From Spirosoma aureum (GTDB taxonomy: Bacteria; Bacteroidota; Bacteroidia; Cytophagales; Spirosomataceae): a stretch of DNA of 64,000 bases. The position numbers and the translations under genes were made by a program. Positions 18,384 to 26,923 of the stretch are shown here, one piece after another (the first letter of the stretch is position 1; the number at the start of each line of letters is the position of its first letter). The DNA lies in contig NZ_CP050063.1 of assembly GCF_011604685.1 (NCBI RefSeq), positions 1,820,501 through 1,884,500 on the forward strand, written 5' to 3'. The notes below the pieces were generated by a model. The model had not been told where the DNA came from, searched no databases, and was given only the letters and a program-made list of their open reading frames with translations.

Positions 18384-19310
18384 TTACGCAGGCTGCGGAA
18401 TCGATGCATTTTCGAGCAGGTCATACATGAGATTAATTGCTTCTTTAGACGTTTCGATCCCGTGAGCCGTGGCAGGTAAGACGCTGATACCACGGAGCGA
18501 TTGAATATATTGCTTAGCGATTCGAATGGTTCCGCCAGGCGGAAACAGCAGGTCTTTGGCCCCTACGATCAGAAAAATATCGGTCGTTAGCCGTTCCAGC
18601 TCTTCTTTGCGGAGCGGCTCCGGGTAATCTCCTCTGAATTTATGCTGCATGAGCGCATAGAGCAGATAATCGCTGATCAGGTTCTTATAGACCGGTGGAA
18701 CGTCGTGAGTAGGCGGGCAGAAAATGGCATTATCGAGGAATCTTGCCAGATTTGACCTGGTGGGCAGAACAATTGGCAGAAGGTTATAATACAAGTTCCG
18801 GATCGAAAACGAGAAGGGACGAATCCCGGCCGGATTCATTAAGATGGCTTTCTCGACGCGGTCGGGCGATAGCAAGCACAGCTTCATGCAGATGAGCCCA
18901 CCCAGAGAAGCGCCGGCAATGATCGTTTTTTCAATGTGAAGGCCATCGAGCACGTCGGTAGCCCATCGACCATAATCCGTTGTTTTTATTGCCGGGTTAT
19001 GGCCATGACTTAACGAAGGCTGCCCGTTTACATCCGTAATATAAATCCGGTAATTGTTCCGGAAAGGGCGTAGCGCATTGTCCATGTCCCAGAACAAGCC
19101 ACAGGTACGGGCACCCGGAAAAATGACAATTGTTTTGCTGGCAGGCAGGTGGGTGTTGCAGGCCCAAACGCGCGTATGGCCGAAAGAGGTCTGAACCGTG
19201 ATTCGTTTGTATTGAAAGCCGTTTAAATACTCGACCTCTTTATTCCAGTTTTCCAGAAATGTGCTGGCTTCGGCTGGTTCGTGAAACGTTGATACACGGG
19301 ACGGATTCAT
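18384..19310 (-). CDS. Alpha/beta hydrolase
   Basis: A 308-residue alpha/beta-hydrolase-fold protein. The oxyanion part lies in IVIFPGARTCGLFWDM, the nucleophile elbow in GASLGGL, the acid probably in LIVGAKDLLFP, and the catalytic His in PATAHGIE. The ATG at 19310 is taken as the start. A longer frame opens with TTG at 19502, but its first 64 residues look non-protein-like and would cover the repeats at 19467-19497. No signal peptide is seen, so it is probably cytoplasmic. It lies between two histidine kinase genes and is divergent from the GAF kinase operon. The substrate (ester, lactone or haloalkane) cannot be predicted. Confidence 0.78.
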   Translation of the reverse strand: MNPSRVSTFHEPAEASTFLENWNKEVEYLNGFQYKRITVQTSFGHTRVWACNTHLPASKTIVIFPGARTCGLFWDMDNALRPFRNNYRIYITDVNGQPSLSHGHNPAIKTTDYGRWATDVLDGLHIEKTIIAGASLGGLICMKLCLLSPDRVEKAILMNPAGIRPFSFSIRNLYYNLLPIVLPTRSNLARFLDNAIFCPPTHDVPPVYKNLISDYLLYALMQHKFRGDYPEPLRKEELERLTTDIFLIVGAKDLLFPPGGTIRIAKQYIQSLRGISVLPATAHGIETSKEAINLMYDLLENASIPQPA

Positions 19311-19466
19311 AGCGGTTGACCGGAGGAGCAGTCTTTTGAGTTGGTCAAACTTAATGGGAAACAATGGCAAGCAGTAGATAAAACTAACAGTTGGTGGCAA
19401 TCGACCGATAGCTGGTGCTTCTGAGTCAATAACTCGTTCGGGGTGTATCCGGACCTGCCAAAGCTG

Positions 19467-19497
19467 GCAGTTATTCGTACAATCAGCCAGTTGTTCG
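19467..19497 (+). promoter_or_regulatory. Imperfect direct repeat, period 20: candidate LytTR site
   Basis: GCAGTTATTCG at 19467-19477 and CCAGTTGTTCG at 19487-19497 match at nine of eleven bases and are 20 bp apart. They lie between the divergent alpha/beta hydrolase and the GAF kinase-LytTR operon. A near-consensus -7 (TTCCTTTG, 19549-19556) lies 51 bp downstream, a spacing close to that at 14418-14450. Autoregulation by the LytTR protein would explain it. Confidence 0.4.
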
Positions 19498-19539
19498 CCC
19501 AAACCGACTAGTTACAGATTAGGACTACCTTATTAACTA

Positions 19540-19555
19540 AAAGGAATGTTCCTTT
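19540..19555. repeat. Short palindrome upstream of the GAF kinase operon
   Basis: AAAGGAA TG TTCCTTT is a perfect 7-bp inverted repeat with a 2-bp centre. It overlaps the near-consensus -7 (TTCCTTTG) and is 21 bp upstream of the GTG start, so it could be an operator for a dimeric repressor. Confidence 0.35.
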
Positions 19556-19576
19556 GACCTTGATCTAACCTAACAT

Positions 19577-20827
19577 GTGTCACGTGTGGCAAGTAATGAG
19601 AAAATTCGTCAGTCGATCAATCACCGACAGTCCTTAAAGAATGAACTGGAAGCAGAACGGATCATCAATGCGTTTGCTATGTCGCTGCTGGAGCAGACCA
19701 CAGTAGAAGATGTGCTTTGGGATGTAGCAAAAAACTGTATTGCCCGGTTAAATTTTGTTGATTGTGTTATTTATCAACTCGATAAAGAGCGGAATGTATT
19801 GGTGCAGCAAGCCGCGCATGGCCCTAAAAGTATGCCGATGAACGTGATTCTTCAACCCATCGAAATACCACTTGGATCGGGCATCGTGGGGGCAGTTGCT
19901 GAGAGCGGCCGGGCTGAACTGATTGGTGATACCTCGCTCGACAAGCGGTATATTGCCGATGATGCTGTTCGCTATTCAGAGATTACAGTACCGATCTGGG
20001 TAAATGGTCAGGTGTGGGGCGTGCTGGATGCTGAGCACCCGCAGAAGAATTTCTTTATGCCCCGGCATCTGAAAATTCTGTCGACAGTAGCGGCATTGTG
20101 CGCGCAGAAAATTAAGCAGGCCGATGTCGAACAGGCCTACCGACAGGCCGAACGGCAGTTGATGGAAACCAAAAAGCGGGTTGCTGAAACCAAGCTTATG
20201 GCGCTTCGGATGCAGATGAATCCGCATTTTATTTTTAACAGCCTGAATTCCATCAATAAATTTATTTTGCAAAATGATGTTGATCGTGCATCCGATCTGC
20301 TAACAAAGTTTTCCCGGCTGATCAGACAGGTGCTGGCTAACTCCAAAACCGAGTGGGTATCGTTGCGCAATGAACTGAAAGTGTTGCAAATTTATGTGGA
20401 GCTGGAACAGCTTCGGTGCGACAATAAATTCGAAGTTAAATTAAATGTCAGCGACGATCTGGATCAGGATGTGCTCCATGTGCCCTTGCTGATTACTCAA
20501 CCCTATGTCGAAAATGCGATCTGGCATGGTTTGCTGCCTATGAAAGAGGGTGTGCCGCTGTTACAGATCGATTGCTGTAAGCATAATAACCAACTGGTTA
20601 TCGACATTCAGGACAATGGAATTGGCCGGGAAGCGTCGGGGCGGCTTCGGACAAACAGCCTGAATGCTCATAAATCGCACGGAATTACCATTACCGAGGA
20701 ACGCTTAAATCTGGTGAATGAGATGTATGGGGCCGATGCCTGTATTACCATAACTGATCAGTATAAAGCTGGAGGAGCGCCGGCTGGAACTCACGTTCGC
20801 TTCACCCAAAAACTACTCAATCAATGA
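19577..20827 (+). CDS. Soluble GAF-domain sensor histidine kinase, LytS type
   Basis: A 416-residue cytoplasmic kinase with no membrane helix. Domains: a short N-terminal helix (about 1-35), GAF (about 40-180; LNFVDCVIYQLDKERNVLVQ, PLGSGIVGAVAESG, VNGQVWGVLDAEHPQKNFF), a coiled linker, the His_kinase domain with MNPHFIFNSLN (about 214-224), and an HATPase_c domain (PYVENAIWHG, DIQDNGIG, HKSHGITITEERL). The start is GTG (19577); no in-frame ATG precedes the GAF domain. Its stop overlaps the LytTR gene by 4 bp (ATGA), so the two are a cognate pair. The signal is likely a small intracellular ligand such as a cyclic nucleotide or redox cue, but this is inference. Confidence 0.88.
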   Translation: MSRVASNEKIRQSINHRQSLKNELEAERIINAFAMSLLEQTTVEDVLWDVAKNCIARLNFVDCVIYQLDKERNVLVQQAAHGPKSMPMNVILQPIEIPLGSGIVGAVAESGRAELIGDTSLDKRYIADDAVRYSEITVPIWVNGQVWGVLDAEHPQKNFFMPRHLKILSTVAALCAQKIKQADVEQAYRQAERQLMETKKRVAETKLMALRMQMNPHFIFNSLNSINKFILQNDVDRASDLLTKFSRLIRQVLANSKTEWVSLRNELKVLQIYVELEQLRCDNKFEVKLNVSDDLDQDVLHVPLLITQPYVENAIWHGLLPMKEGVPLLQIDCCKHNNQLVIDIQDNGIGREASGRLRTNSLNAHKSHGITITEERLNLVNEMYGADACITITDQYKAGGAPAGTHVRFTQKLLNQ

Positions 20828-21564
20828 CCGCTATTCTTGTTGACGACGAAAAACACTGCCGTGATGTGCTGGCCCTTTTGCTGGCCAAATATTGCCCCAC
20901 GGTTAATTTGCTGGCTTCCTGTGCCGATGGGCGAGAAGGCGTAGAAGCTATTGAGCAACACCACCCTGACCTGGTTTTTCTGGATATTGAAATGCCGGGT
21001 ATGAGTGGCTTCGATATGCTCGAAGCCTGCCGCTTTACCGATTTTCGGGTCATTTTTACGACCGCTTACAATGAATATGCCATTCAGGCCATTCGGCATA
21101 ACGCGCTGGATTACATCCTGAAACCAGTTGATAAAGACGAATTGATACAGGCTGTAGCAAAGGCCAAACAGGATAAAGAAAGCCGTTCATCGTCGAAGGT
21201 AGACCACTTTGTCGAATACCTGACCCGGCAGAAACTTGGCGATCGGATTGCCTTGCCAACGATGGAAGGGCTACAGATCCTGAAAGCTGAAGATATTTAT
21301 TACTGCGAGTCTGATGGGGGCTACACGCACTTTTTCCTGACTAGTGGTAAGGCCGTCCTGATTTCCAAAACACTTAAAGAAGTGGAAGAGGTTCTGGAAA
21401 ATAAAGGGTTCTGTCGGGTGCATCACGGCTTCCTGATTAATCTGCGCTATGTGCAGCGGTATATTCGGGGCGACGGTGGTGAGGTGGTCATGGAAAACAA
21501 TAAAACCTTGCCCGTATCGCGAAATAAAAAACAGGAGTTTCTGAGTCTGCTGGAAAAAATATGA
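20824..21564 (+). CDS. LytTR-family response regulator
   Basis: A 246-residue DNA-binding response regulator. The receiver spans about 1-120: acidic DDEK at 7-10, phospho-acceptor Asp54 in LVFLDIEMPG, Thr near IFTTAYNEYA, and Lys in YILKPVD. The LytTR domain at about 145-243 holds the typical EDIYYCESDGGYTHFFL, HHGFLINLRYV and LPVSRNKKQEF. It is translated with the GAF kinase through a 4-bp ATGA overlap. LytTR proteins bind 9-bp direct repeats spaced 12-13 bp, and three repeat pairs of this layout lie in the window (1404-1435, 14418-14450, 19467-19497). It may also take phosphate from the large propeller kinase at 15050. Confidence 0.93.
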   Translation: MTAILVDDEKHCRDVLALLLAKYCPTVNLLASCADGREGVEAIEQHHPDLVFLDIEMPGMSGFDMLEACRFTDFRVIFTTAYNEYAIQAIRHNALDYILKPVDKDELIQAVAKAKQDKESRSSSKVDHFVEYLTRQKLGDRIALPTMEGLQILKAEDIYYCESDGGYTHFFLTSGKAVLISKTLKEVEEVLENKGFCRVHHGFLINLRYVQRYIRGDGGEVVMENNKTLPVSRNKKQEFLSLLEKI

Positions 21565-21591
21565 AGACCAGTTCAATCAACGATATGCCTG

Positions 21592-22425
21592 ATGTTTTAC
21601 CGATTAGTATTCATCCGTTGTTGCGCTTTTCTGTCTCTGGCCCTGTTATTTATGCGTTGTGGTAGATCAGATCTGTCTATGGGCGCTGTCACCGATCCGG
21701 CTTTGCTTCAGGTAAATATCGTTGTCCATCGCCGGGTTTGTTATGATGGAAACTCCAGCAGCATTAAGGCTTATCTAAAAGATCAGTCCGGAAAGACTGT
21801 AGCGAACCGCGCTATTCAGATTCGTGCCAATGGGCACCCCTTGCGGCTGAATAGTGGCTCATCAAACTATTACGGAGCCTTTCCCTACTATGAATTATTG
21901 GCAGGTTCGGATGAAAGCGTTCGGGGGGGCGAAACGTACGTGTTTACCATAATACTCACGGATGGTAAGGAGTATGAAGTAGGACGCATTCAGGCGCATC
22001 CTGATCTGACTACGCAGCAATTGGCCCTTCCGGCCGACCATTCGCGTAAGAAACCCCTGCAAGTGAACTGGCAAGGTGTTGAACCAGGTAATTACTGGCT
22101 GTCGCTCTGGAAGCGCTGGCAGGGCGAAACGACGCATAGCCAGATGACGGTTTCCAAGATCAGCGAGACAAAAAACCAGTGGGGCAGCATCATTGAAGAA
22201 GATGGAAGTGCTGATCAGGCCGATTACATTACCATTGATGTAGGCACAGGTTCTGGCTCGCACCTGATTCCGGTTTCTTATCTGAAAGGCCCCAGAGCCC
22301 GGTTCAATGCGCTGAGCCTGATGCTGACTTCAATTAAAACGATAAAAATTACGGAGTCTTTTCGGTCGGGTAGCGATATCACCAGCGAACACTCGACCTT
22401 TTACCGGGTTAATGTTCTCGACTAG
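21592..22425 (+). CDS. Putative lipoprotein, unknown function
   Basis: A 277-residue protein, not recognised. The N-terminus is a lipoprotein signal with a likely lipobox LFMRC at about 19-23, so it is probably anchored in the envelope. The rest is mostly beta-rich, with Ig-like traits (IQIRANGHPL, GETYVFTIILTDGKEYEVGRIQAHPD). It begins 28 bp after the LytTR gene and is likely the third gene of that operon. It could be a signal partner or target of the two-component pair; this is position-based only. Confidence 0.6.
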   Translation: MFYRLVFIRCCAFLSLALLFMRCGRSDLSMGAVTDPALLQVNIVVHRRVCYDGNSSSIKAYLKDQSGKTVANRAIQIRANGHPLRLNSGSSNYYGAFPYYELLAGSDESVRGGETYVFTIILTDGKEYEVGRIQAHPDLTTQQLALPADHSRKKPLQVNWQGVEPGNYWLSLWKRWQGETTHSQMTVSKISETKNQWGSIIEEDGSADQADYITIDVGTGSGSHLIPVSYLKGPRARFNALSLMLTSIKTIKITESFRSGSDITSEHSTFYRVNVLD

Positions 22426-22446
22426 TGCCCTGGCTAGGGCACTAGT
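22421..22446. terminator. Bidirectional terminator hairpin
   Basis: A perfect 10-bp stem (ACTAGTGCCC and its complement) with a 6-nt loop lies exactly between two convergent genes and overlaps the stop codon of the plus-strand lipoprotein gene. Confidence 0.7.
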
Positions 22447-25212
22447 CTAAGGTACTTTCTTGGCCTGCGCTTCCAGAATCAATTGGCCATTCGCGTTATC
22501 CTGTGTGATGTGCGTGTACGTGCCTTTTCCCAGACTCGCTAATTTTTTGAGATTGTTGCTCTTGACTTCTTTTCGGCCAAAGGTGAAAACTGTCAGATAG
22601 AGATCCTGACCAGCTGATTCATTGACTAATTGATACGTCTCGTCGCTGATTGGAAACTCGCCGTCGGTAGCCAGAATAATCCGGTTGTTGCCTGCCCGAA
22701 TGTATTGCTTGTCGGCCACTTTGTAAGCCAGGCGAATACCGCCATTGCCGTCGGTGTCGCCGTCGGATTGAAGCCGGTCGATAACCTGGGCAATTTCATC
22801 AATATTGCTGCCCGACGTCGGCTTCAGCGCAATGCGTGCTTTACCCGAATAAACGACAATCGAAATGTGATCTTCGGGCCGTAATAAGGCCAGGAGTGAT
22901 TTGACGGATTTTTTCAGAAGAGGCAACTTGTAGGGCGAATCCATTGAAGCTGATACATCCAGCAATAAGACCATATTGTTAGCCGCGAAGCCTTTCAGCG
23001 AATTGGCGTACTCCTGTCGACCCGAGCGGTCAATGTATACGGTATCTACCGTCGACTGCTTCACATAAACGGTGTCATGCAGAATGGTTGTTCCGTTGGT
23101 GGTGGGCATTGGTGTCGATGCCACGCTAACAGAAACCGGTGGATCAGAAACCGGTTTAGCCATCGATACGGGCTTGTTGTCAGATCGGTTTTCGGGCTCT
23201 GATTGGATGGTTGTAGGCTTCGTAGGAGCCGATCGGCGAAACGCGAACATATTAGGCTGATTGACTGCCTTTAACACACCGCTTTTAGCGAGCTCGCTGA
23301 ACTTGTTGTATTCGTAGACTAGCTGATTGTTGAAAAAATAGTAGAACTCTTCGTACGGATGCGCGCCATAAGACGATGACTTCGTTTTAGCCCCCTGAGA
23401 TTTTTCGGCGAACCGGAGCGAATTCTCCGCGATGTCTTCGTAAGGTGAGTAGGGGCACAGACCGTTATTTCGCCCCAGACGTTTCAGCCCGGCCAGATTC
23501 TGGTACTCGTCCTGAATCAGCTTCCGGGCATCGGCAGTCAGTTTGTCGGTTATCGGTAGTTGGGAAGCCTCACCTTTCATGTAGGCTTTAACCCCGAACA
23601 GAATTTCCTTATCGTCGTCCAGCGTTTTCTGCAGGGCTTTTCCGGCTACCTGCCAGGAGTCAGATGGATTGCGAAGAGGATAGGTTTCGTGAACGCGCCG
23701 GACATCCTGGTATAACTTTTCTTTTTTCTGGTCAAAGGCATCGATCAGGTAGACATAACGGTCAAGAATAGCATCGGAACGCTGCATGTGATCCTGCACG
23801 TATAGTTTCTGACTGGTATAGCCAATCAATTCAATGCTCAGGCCATCCATTTCTTTCAGCATACTCAACAGTACCTCGGCCTGCCCGTTGATTGAAGCAC
23901 GATAGGGCTGAGGTATATGACTACTTTCGACCTGAAGGAGCTGAAATTCAGAGATGGGCACTTTATACTCATCGTGCGAATAGGTCAGATTGCCGCGTCG
24001 ACTGGTTGGCGACGGATCGCGGTAATAGTCGGCTGTAGACTGGTAATTCCGCAGGCTCACCTGCAGGTGGTTCATCTGCCGCAGCGATTCATTAATGAAT
24101 TCGACATAAGCGGTTAGTGCCCGAAAGGTTGCATAATCAGCGGGTTTGTCGGCCGGTTTGATCGTGAACGGGGCAGGTGGAATATCGCGAAAAGGTGTTG
24201 TACGGGTTACGGCTTCTGCTTGCTGCTGGGGCGCTTCGAACGCAAAGACCGGGCTGAATTTGGGATAAGCCAGTAAGTGTTTGGCTGTTTTACTGTAGTC
24301 GACAAAGGATTGCTGCCAGCTTCGCAGATCATTGTTGTAATGATTGATGAGCGAAAGGTAGACCTCGTTGCCATGCCGGGTAGTTTGTCGGGCGGCAAAT
24401 GTATTGTCATCGACGGCCCGTTTCTTTACATCCTGAATGGTTTGTAAGGCCTCTTTAAACGAAGCGAGCATACTGGAAGCCGGGTAACCAATTACTGACT
24501 CCGCCTTCCCAAACGTTGACAGGCTTTTAACATCAGCCAGCATACTCTTCTGAACGCGTTCAACAGGCCAGTTCGACTGGCCATTCTCATCCATGTAATA
24601 CGATAAGGAGTCGAGCAGTTGAAGCTGGCTCTGTAGAACCAGCTCCATTTCTTTCTCCGTAAACAGGTAAGCGTCTGTTGGAAGATAGGGTTGATAACGT
24701 CGGTAAATCCGCTGAATCTGCTTGTAAAAAACGGTTTTGTCGTTGCTGAACTGGCCGAATAGTTTTTGCAGGTCGTTTAGTAAGACGTCGGACTGTTTGA
24801 GATTATCGCGTTGGTAATCGTTCAGCCTGACGTAGGTTTCCAGTGCTTTACTGGTCTGATCGAGCTTGGTCAGGACTTGCCAGAGGGCTTGTGTACTTTC
24901 ATTCAGGCGTTGTTTCTCCGCGGGTGTTAAACCGTCGGTGGCCAGGGCTTTTTGATAATAATACTCTTCCAGTGGACCCGAAGAGGGTAACCTCAATGAC
25001 TGCCGCGGATTGTTGCGGTACTGCTTCATATCCGCATAGTAGGTCTGAATCAGCTGAAAGCGGTTCATGACCTCATCGACCGACTGGTTCAGGAAGGCAA
25101 CGTATTCATTCAGTGACTGCTGTGGCGTATTCTGCACAGAATGCCCGGCTGTAAATGCTGCCGAGAGGATCAGTAAGCAGGAGAAAAAAGAAAAAATCAG
25201 AAAAGAGTGCAT
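22447..25212 (-). CDS. Exported VWA-domain protein with internally duplicated helical region
   Basis: A 921-residue protein. Signal peptide about 1-24. Two long helical modules follow, about 32-315 and 362-645. They look like copies of each other: LNEYVAFLNQSVDEVMNRFQ vs LTAYVEFINESLRQMNHLQ, QRDNLKQSDVLLNDL vs VQDHMQRSDAILDRY, FYKQIQRIYRRYQPY vs LYQDVRRVHETYPLR. A low-complexity linker (about 660-735) leads to a VWA domain (about 745-921) with the MIDAS motif DVSAS at 752-756, followed by a conserved TDGEFPIS loop. It probably acts in the periplasm as a metal-dependent binding protein. Two small envelope genes lie upstream on the same strand. The function is unknown. Confidence 0.8.
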   Translation of the reverse strand: MHSFLIFSFFSCLLILSAAFTAGHSVQNTPQQSLNEYVAFLNQSVDEVMNRFQLIQTYYADMKQYRNNPRQSLRLPSSGPLEEYYYQKALATDGLTPAEKQRLNESTQALWQVLTKLDQTSKALETYVRLNDYQRDNLKQSDVLLNDLQKLFGQFSNDKTVFYKQIQRIYRRYQPYLPTDAYLFTEKEMELVLQSQLQLLDSLSYYMDENGQSNWPVERVQKSMLADVKSLSTFGKAESVIGYPASSMLASFKEALQTIQDVKKRAVDDNTFAARQTTRHGNEVYLSLINHYNNDLRSWQQSFVDYSKTAKHLLAYPKFSPVFAFEAPQQQAEAVTRTTPFRDIPPAPFTIKPADKPADYATFRALTAYVEFINESLRQMNHLQVSLRNYQSTADYYRDPSPTSRRGNLTYSHDEYKVPISEFQLLQVESSHIPQPYRASINGQAEVLLSMLKEMDGLSIELIGYTSQKLYVQDHMQRSDAILDRYVYLIDAFDQKKEKLYQDVRRVHETYPLRNPSDSWQVAGKALQKTLDDDKEILFGVKAYMKGEASQLPITDKLTADARKLIQDEYQNLAGLKRLGRNNGLCPYSPYEDIAENSLRFAEKSQGAKTKSSSYGAHPYEEFYYFFNNQLVYEYNKFSELAKSGVLKAVNQPNMFAFRRSAPTKPTTIQSEPENRSDNKPVSMAKPVSDPPVSVSVASTPMPTTNGTTILHDTVYVKQSTVDTVYIDRSGRQEYANSLKGFAANNMVLLLDVSASMDSPYKLPLLKKSVKSLLALLRPEDHISIVVYSGKARIALKPTSGSNIDEIAQVIDRLQSDGDTDGNGGIRLAYKVADKQYIRAGNNRIILATDGEFPISDETYQLVNESAGQDLYLTVFTFGRKEVKSNNLKKLASLGKGTYTHITQDNANGQLILEAQAKKVP

Positions 25213-25300
25213 GGCCGCGGGTATAGAGCGTAATGGTCTATAAGTTAAGGTGATACCAAGTTAAGTTTCGGGAGCTGGTATCCGGCAATTGTTTCTAATA

Positions 25301-25362
25301 AACGGTACAGGATGAGTTCTGTCGTCAGTTTCTAAACAGGGCTTAACTCATTCTGTACCGTT
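25301..25362 (-). terminator. Terminator-like inverted repeat
   Basis: Two 18-bp arms (25301-25318 and 25345-25362) pair with one mismatch around a 26-nt loop. They lie just after the minus-strand membrane protein gene that ends at 25376, so the VWA gene probably has its own promoter. Confidence 0.5.
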
Positions 25363-25375
25363 GCGAGGTTCTCAA

Positions 25376-26092
25376 CTAGTAATACTCTTCATTGGACGGA
25401 ATGAGCCGAAATCGGTAGCGAAGCGTAAGCCCCTGCTGAACGTTTGCTGGCACAACATGGTCCTGATATTGAATGGGAGGTATCCAGTTCGACCACTCCG
25501 TCGATTGAGTTGGGTATTTAGGTAGCCCCAGGGTGAACAGGACAGGTTCGCCCCGTAAAAACACCCGGACATTCCAGGTCTTTACCTGAAACGGTGCTGT
25601 TGCCCACGGAAGAATCACAAATGAACCCTCGTCCCGAGCCGATTCGGGTTTCGGAAAGTTGCCGCTGCTCTGGCCACCGGAGTAATCCATAGAAATAACA
25701 GAACTAACTGGTTCTCCGCCTAGTAACGATTTAGCAGCCCGTGCCTCAACTTCCAGCGCTGCCCAATGCCTGTCATATTGTAGCCTTACTGGCTCCTGTG
25801 ATGCCTGCATTAACCAGACCACAACCAGGGCCAGAAGGGCTATACCGTCGGCAATCTGGATATAACGCAGGTAAGTGGGTAGCAGAAAACGCTGGGTCAG
25901 ATACCAGGTCAGGAAGAATCCAATGGCGGCCAGCCCAAGGCCCGCCAGAATGCCAAAATAACCATAGGCAATTGACGAATCACTGCCTCCTCCCGAATCT
26001 TTCGTTAGCCACCAGACCAGTGTAGCCCCCAGCAGACCGAAAAGAATGGCAACGCTCAGGCTGGCAATCAGTACAGTAAGTAAACGTTCCAT
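25376..26092 (-). CDS. Membrane protein of unknown function
   Basis: A 238-residue protein, not recognised. It has three hydrophobic segments in the first half (about 8-28, 44-66 and 80-95), then a soluble tail of about 140 residues with no known motif. The tail includes SMDYSGGQSSGNF and a conserved-looking EWSNWIPPIQYQDH stretch. It starts 2 bp after the stop of the secreted protein gene upstream, so the two are co-translated. The terminator at 25301-25362 follows. It may form an envelope complex with its partner and the VWA protein, but this is only inferred from order. Confidence 0.6.
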   Translation of the reverse strand: MERLLTVLIASLSVAILFGLLGATLVWWLTKDSGGGSDSSIAYGYFGILAGLGLAAIGFFLTWYLTQRFLLPTYLRYIQIADGIALLALVVVWLMQASQEPVRLQYDRHWAALEVEARAAKSLLGGEPVSSVISMDYSGGQSSGNFPKPESARDEGSFVILPWATAPFQVKTWNVRVFLRGEPVLFTLGLPKYPTQSTEWSNWIPPIQYQDHVVPANVQQGLTLRYRFRLIPSNEEYY

Positions 26093-26094
26093 GC

Positions 26095-26664
26095 TTATTC
26101 AGCGCTCAGGTTTAGAATTTCGTTGATTAACCAGCGATTATTGATTTTAACCAGTCGGAACTCGTAGTTATAGAGGAGCAAAAGTTTAACCGTGGCCCGG
26201 TCCTGCCGAACCTTAACGTTTTCGATTTTTAGTGTTTTTAGGGAAGCTAACTGTTGATCGACATCCTGGCTGAGCAAAACCAGATCGTATTCAAAACCAA
26301 GCGGAGGCCCTTCGTTTTGCGGACTGGCCCGGAAACCCGCCTGCCGTTCGTGAAAATAGGTTTTCCATTCAGCGAGGTACGCATCTGTCAGCAGGTGGCT
26401 GCTACGGAGATAGGCCAGGTAACGCTCGCCATTTTTGACATTTACGGAGTAAGGTTTACCTGCCAGTTGATTGACCAGAATAATGCGGCTGGCTGAGTCG
26501 ATGTGGGTTTTGTACCAATGCAGGAAATCCTGTACGGCGCGGGTTGCTTGGTCTGTTTCTGGACTTACAGCAGGTTTGTCCCGGCCACTTCCGCCAATGG
26601 CTTTATAAGATCCTGCTGTTGTGAACAGCAGGATAAAAAGGGTTATGATTAGTCTGGTTTTCAT
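26095..26664 (-). CDS. Secreted small protein, NTF2/DUF3828-like guess
   Basis: A 189-residue exported protein. The ATG at 26664 opens a signal peptide (MKTRLIITLFILLF). An in-frame codon further upstream (26745) is rejected, since its extra 27 residues overlap the TACTTTTG promoter region. The mature part has a mixed alpha/beta pattern (VQDFLHWYKTHIDSA, FEYDLVLLSQDVDQQL, ending YEFRLVKINNRWLINEIL), which resembles DUF3828/NTF2-like secreted proteins. That match is from memory and weak. An 11-bp hairpin (26610-26634) lies in its signal-peptide coding part. It is the first gene of a short operon with the membrane protein. Confidence 0.55.
   Translation of the reverse strand: MKTRLIITLFILLFTTAGSYKAIGGSGRDKPAVSPETDQATRAVQDFLHWYKTHIDSASRIILVNQLAGKPYSVNVKNGERYLAYLRSSHLLTDAYLAEWKTYFHERQAGFRASPQNEGPPLGFEYDLVLLSQDVDQQLASLKTLKIENVKVRQDRATVKLLLLYNYEFRLVKINNRWLINEILNLSAE
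26610..26634 (-). repeat. Strong hairpin inside a signal-peptide coding region
   Basis: ATCCTGCTGTT and its complement form a perfect 11-bp stem with a 3-nt loop, about 30 bp into the coding part of the secreted gene starting at 26664. It could slow translation of the signal peptide or act on mRNA stability. Confidence 0.35.
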
Positions 26665-26729
26665 TAGCTCGGTACTGATAATGTGTTTACTGCTTGTGTT
26701 TTGCCGTCTCAGTGATGAACCCGGCGAAA

Positions 26730-26737
26730 CAAAAGTA
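26730..26737 (-). promoter_or_regulatory. Bacteroidota -7 box (TACTTTTG)
   Basis: Exact TAnnTTTG on the minus strand, 65 bp upstream of the ATG at 26664. No clear -33 TTG. Confidence 0.4.
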
Positions 26738-26923
26738 GATGACACCCGAGCGGAGTGCTATAACCAGTTAACAACCGGTAGTATTCAAGAAATAGTGGGC
26801 GACTTTGGCATGATAAGGAGTTCGACTGGGCGGGTAGTGACACGAACAATAAATGACGATTGGTTCTTTATCCTTTGAGACGATGAAGAACCAATCGTAT
26901 TGAAAGGCAATTATACCACGAGC

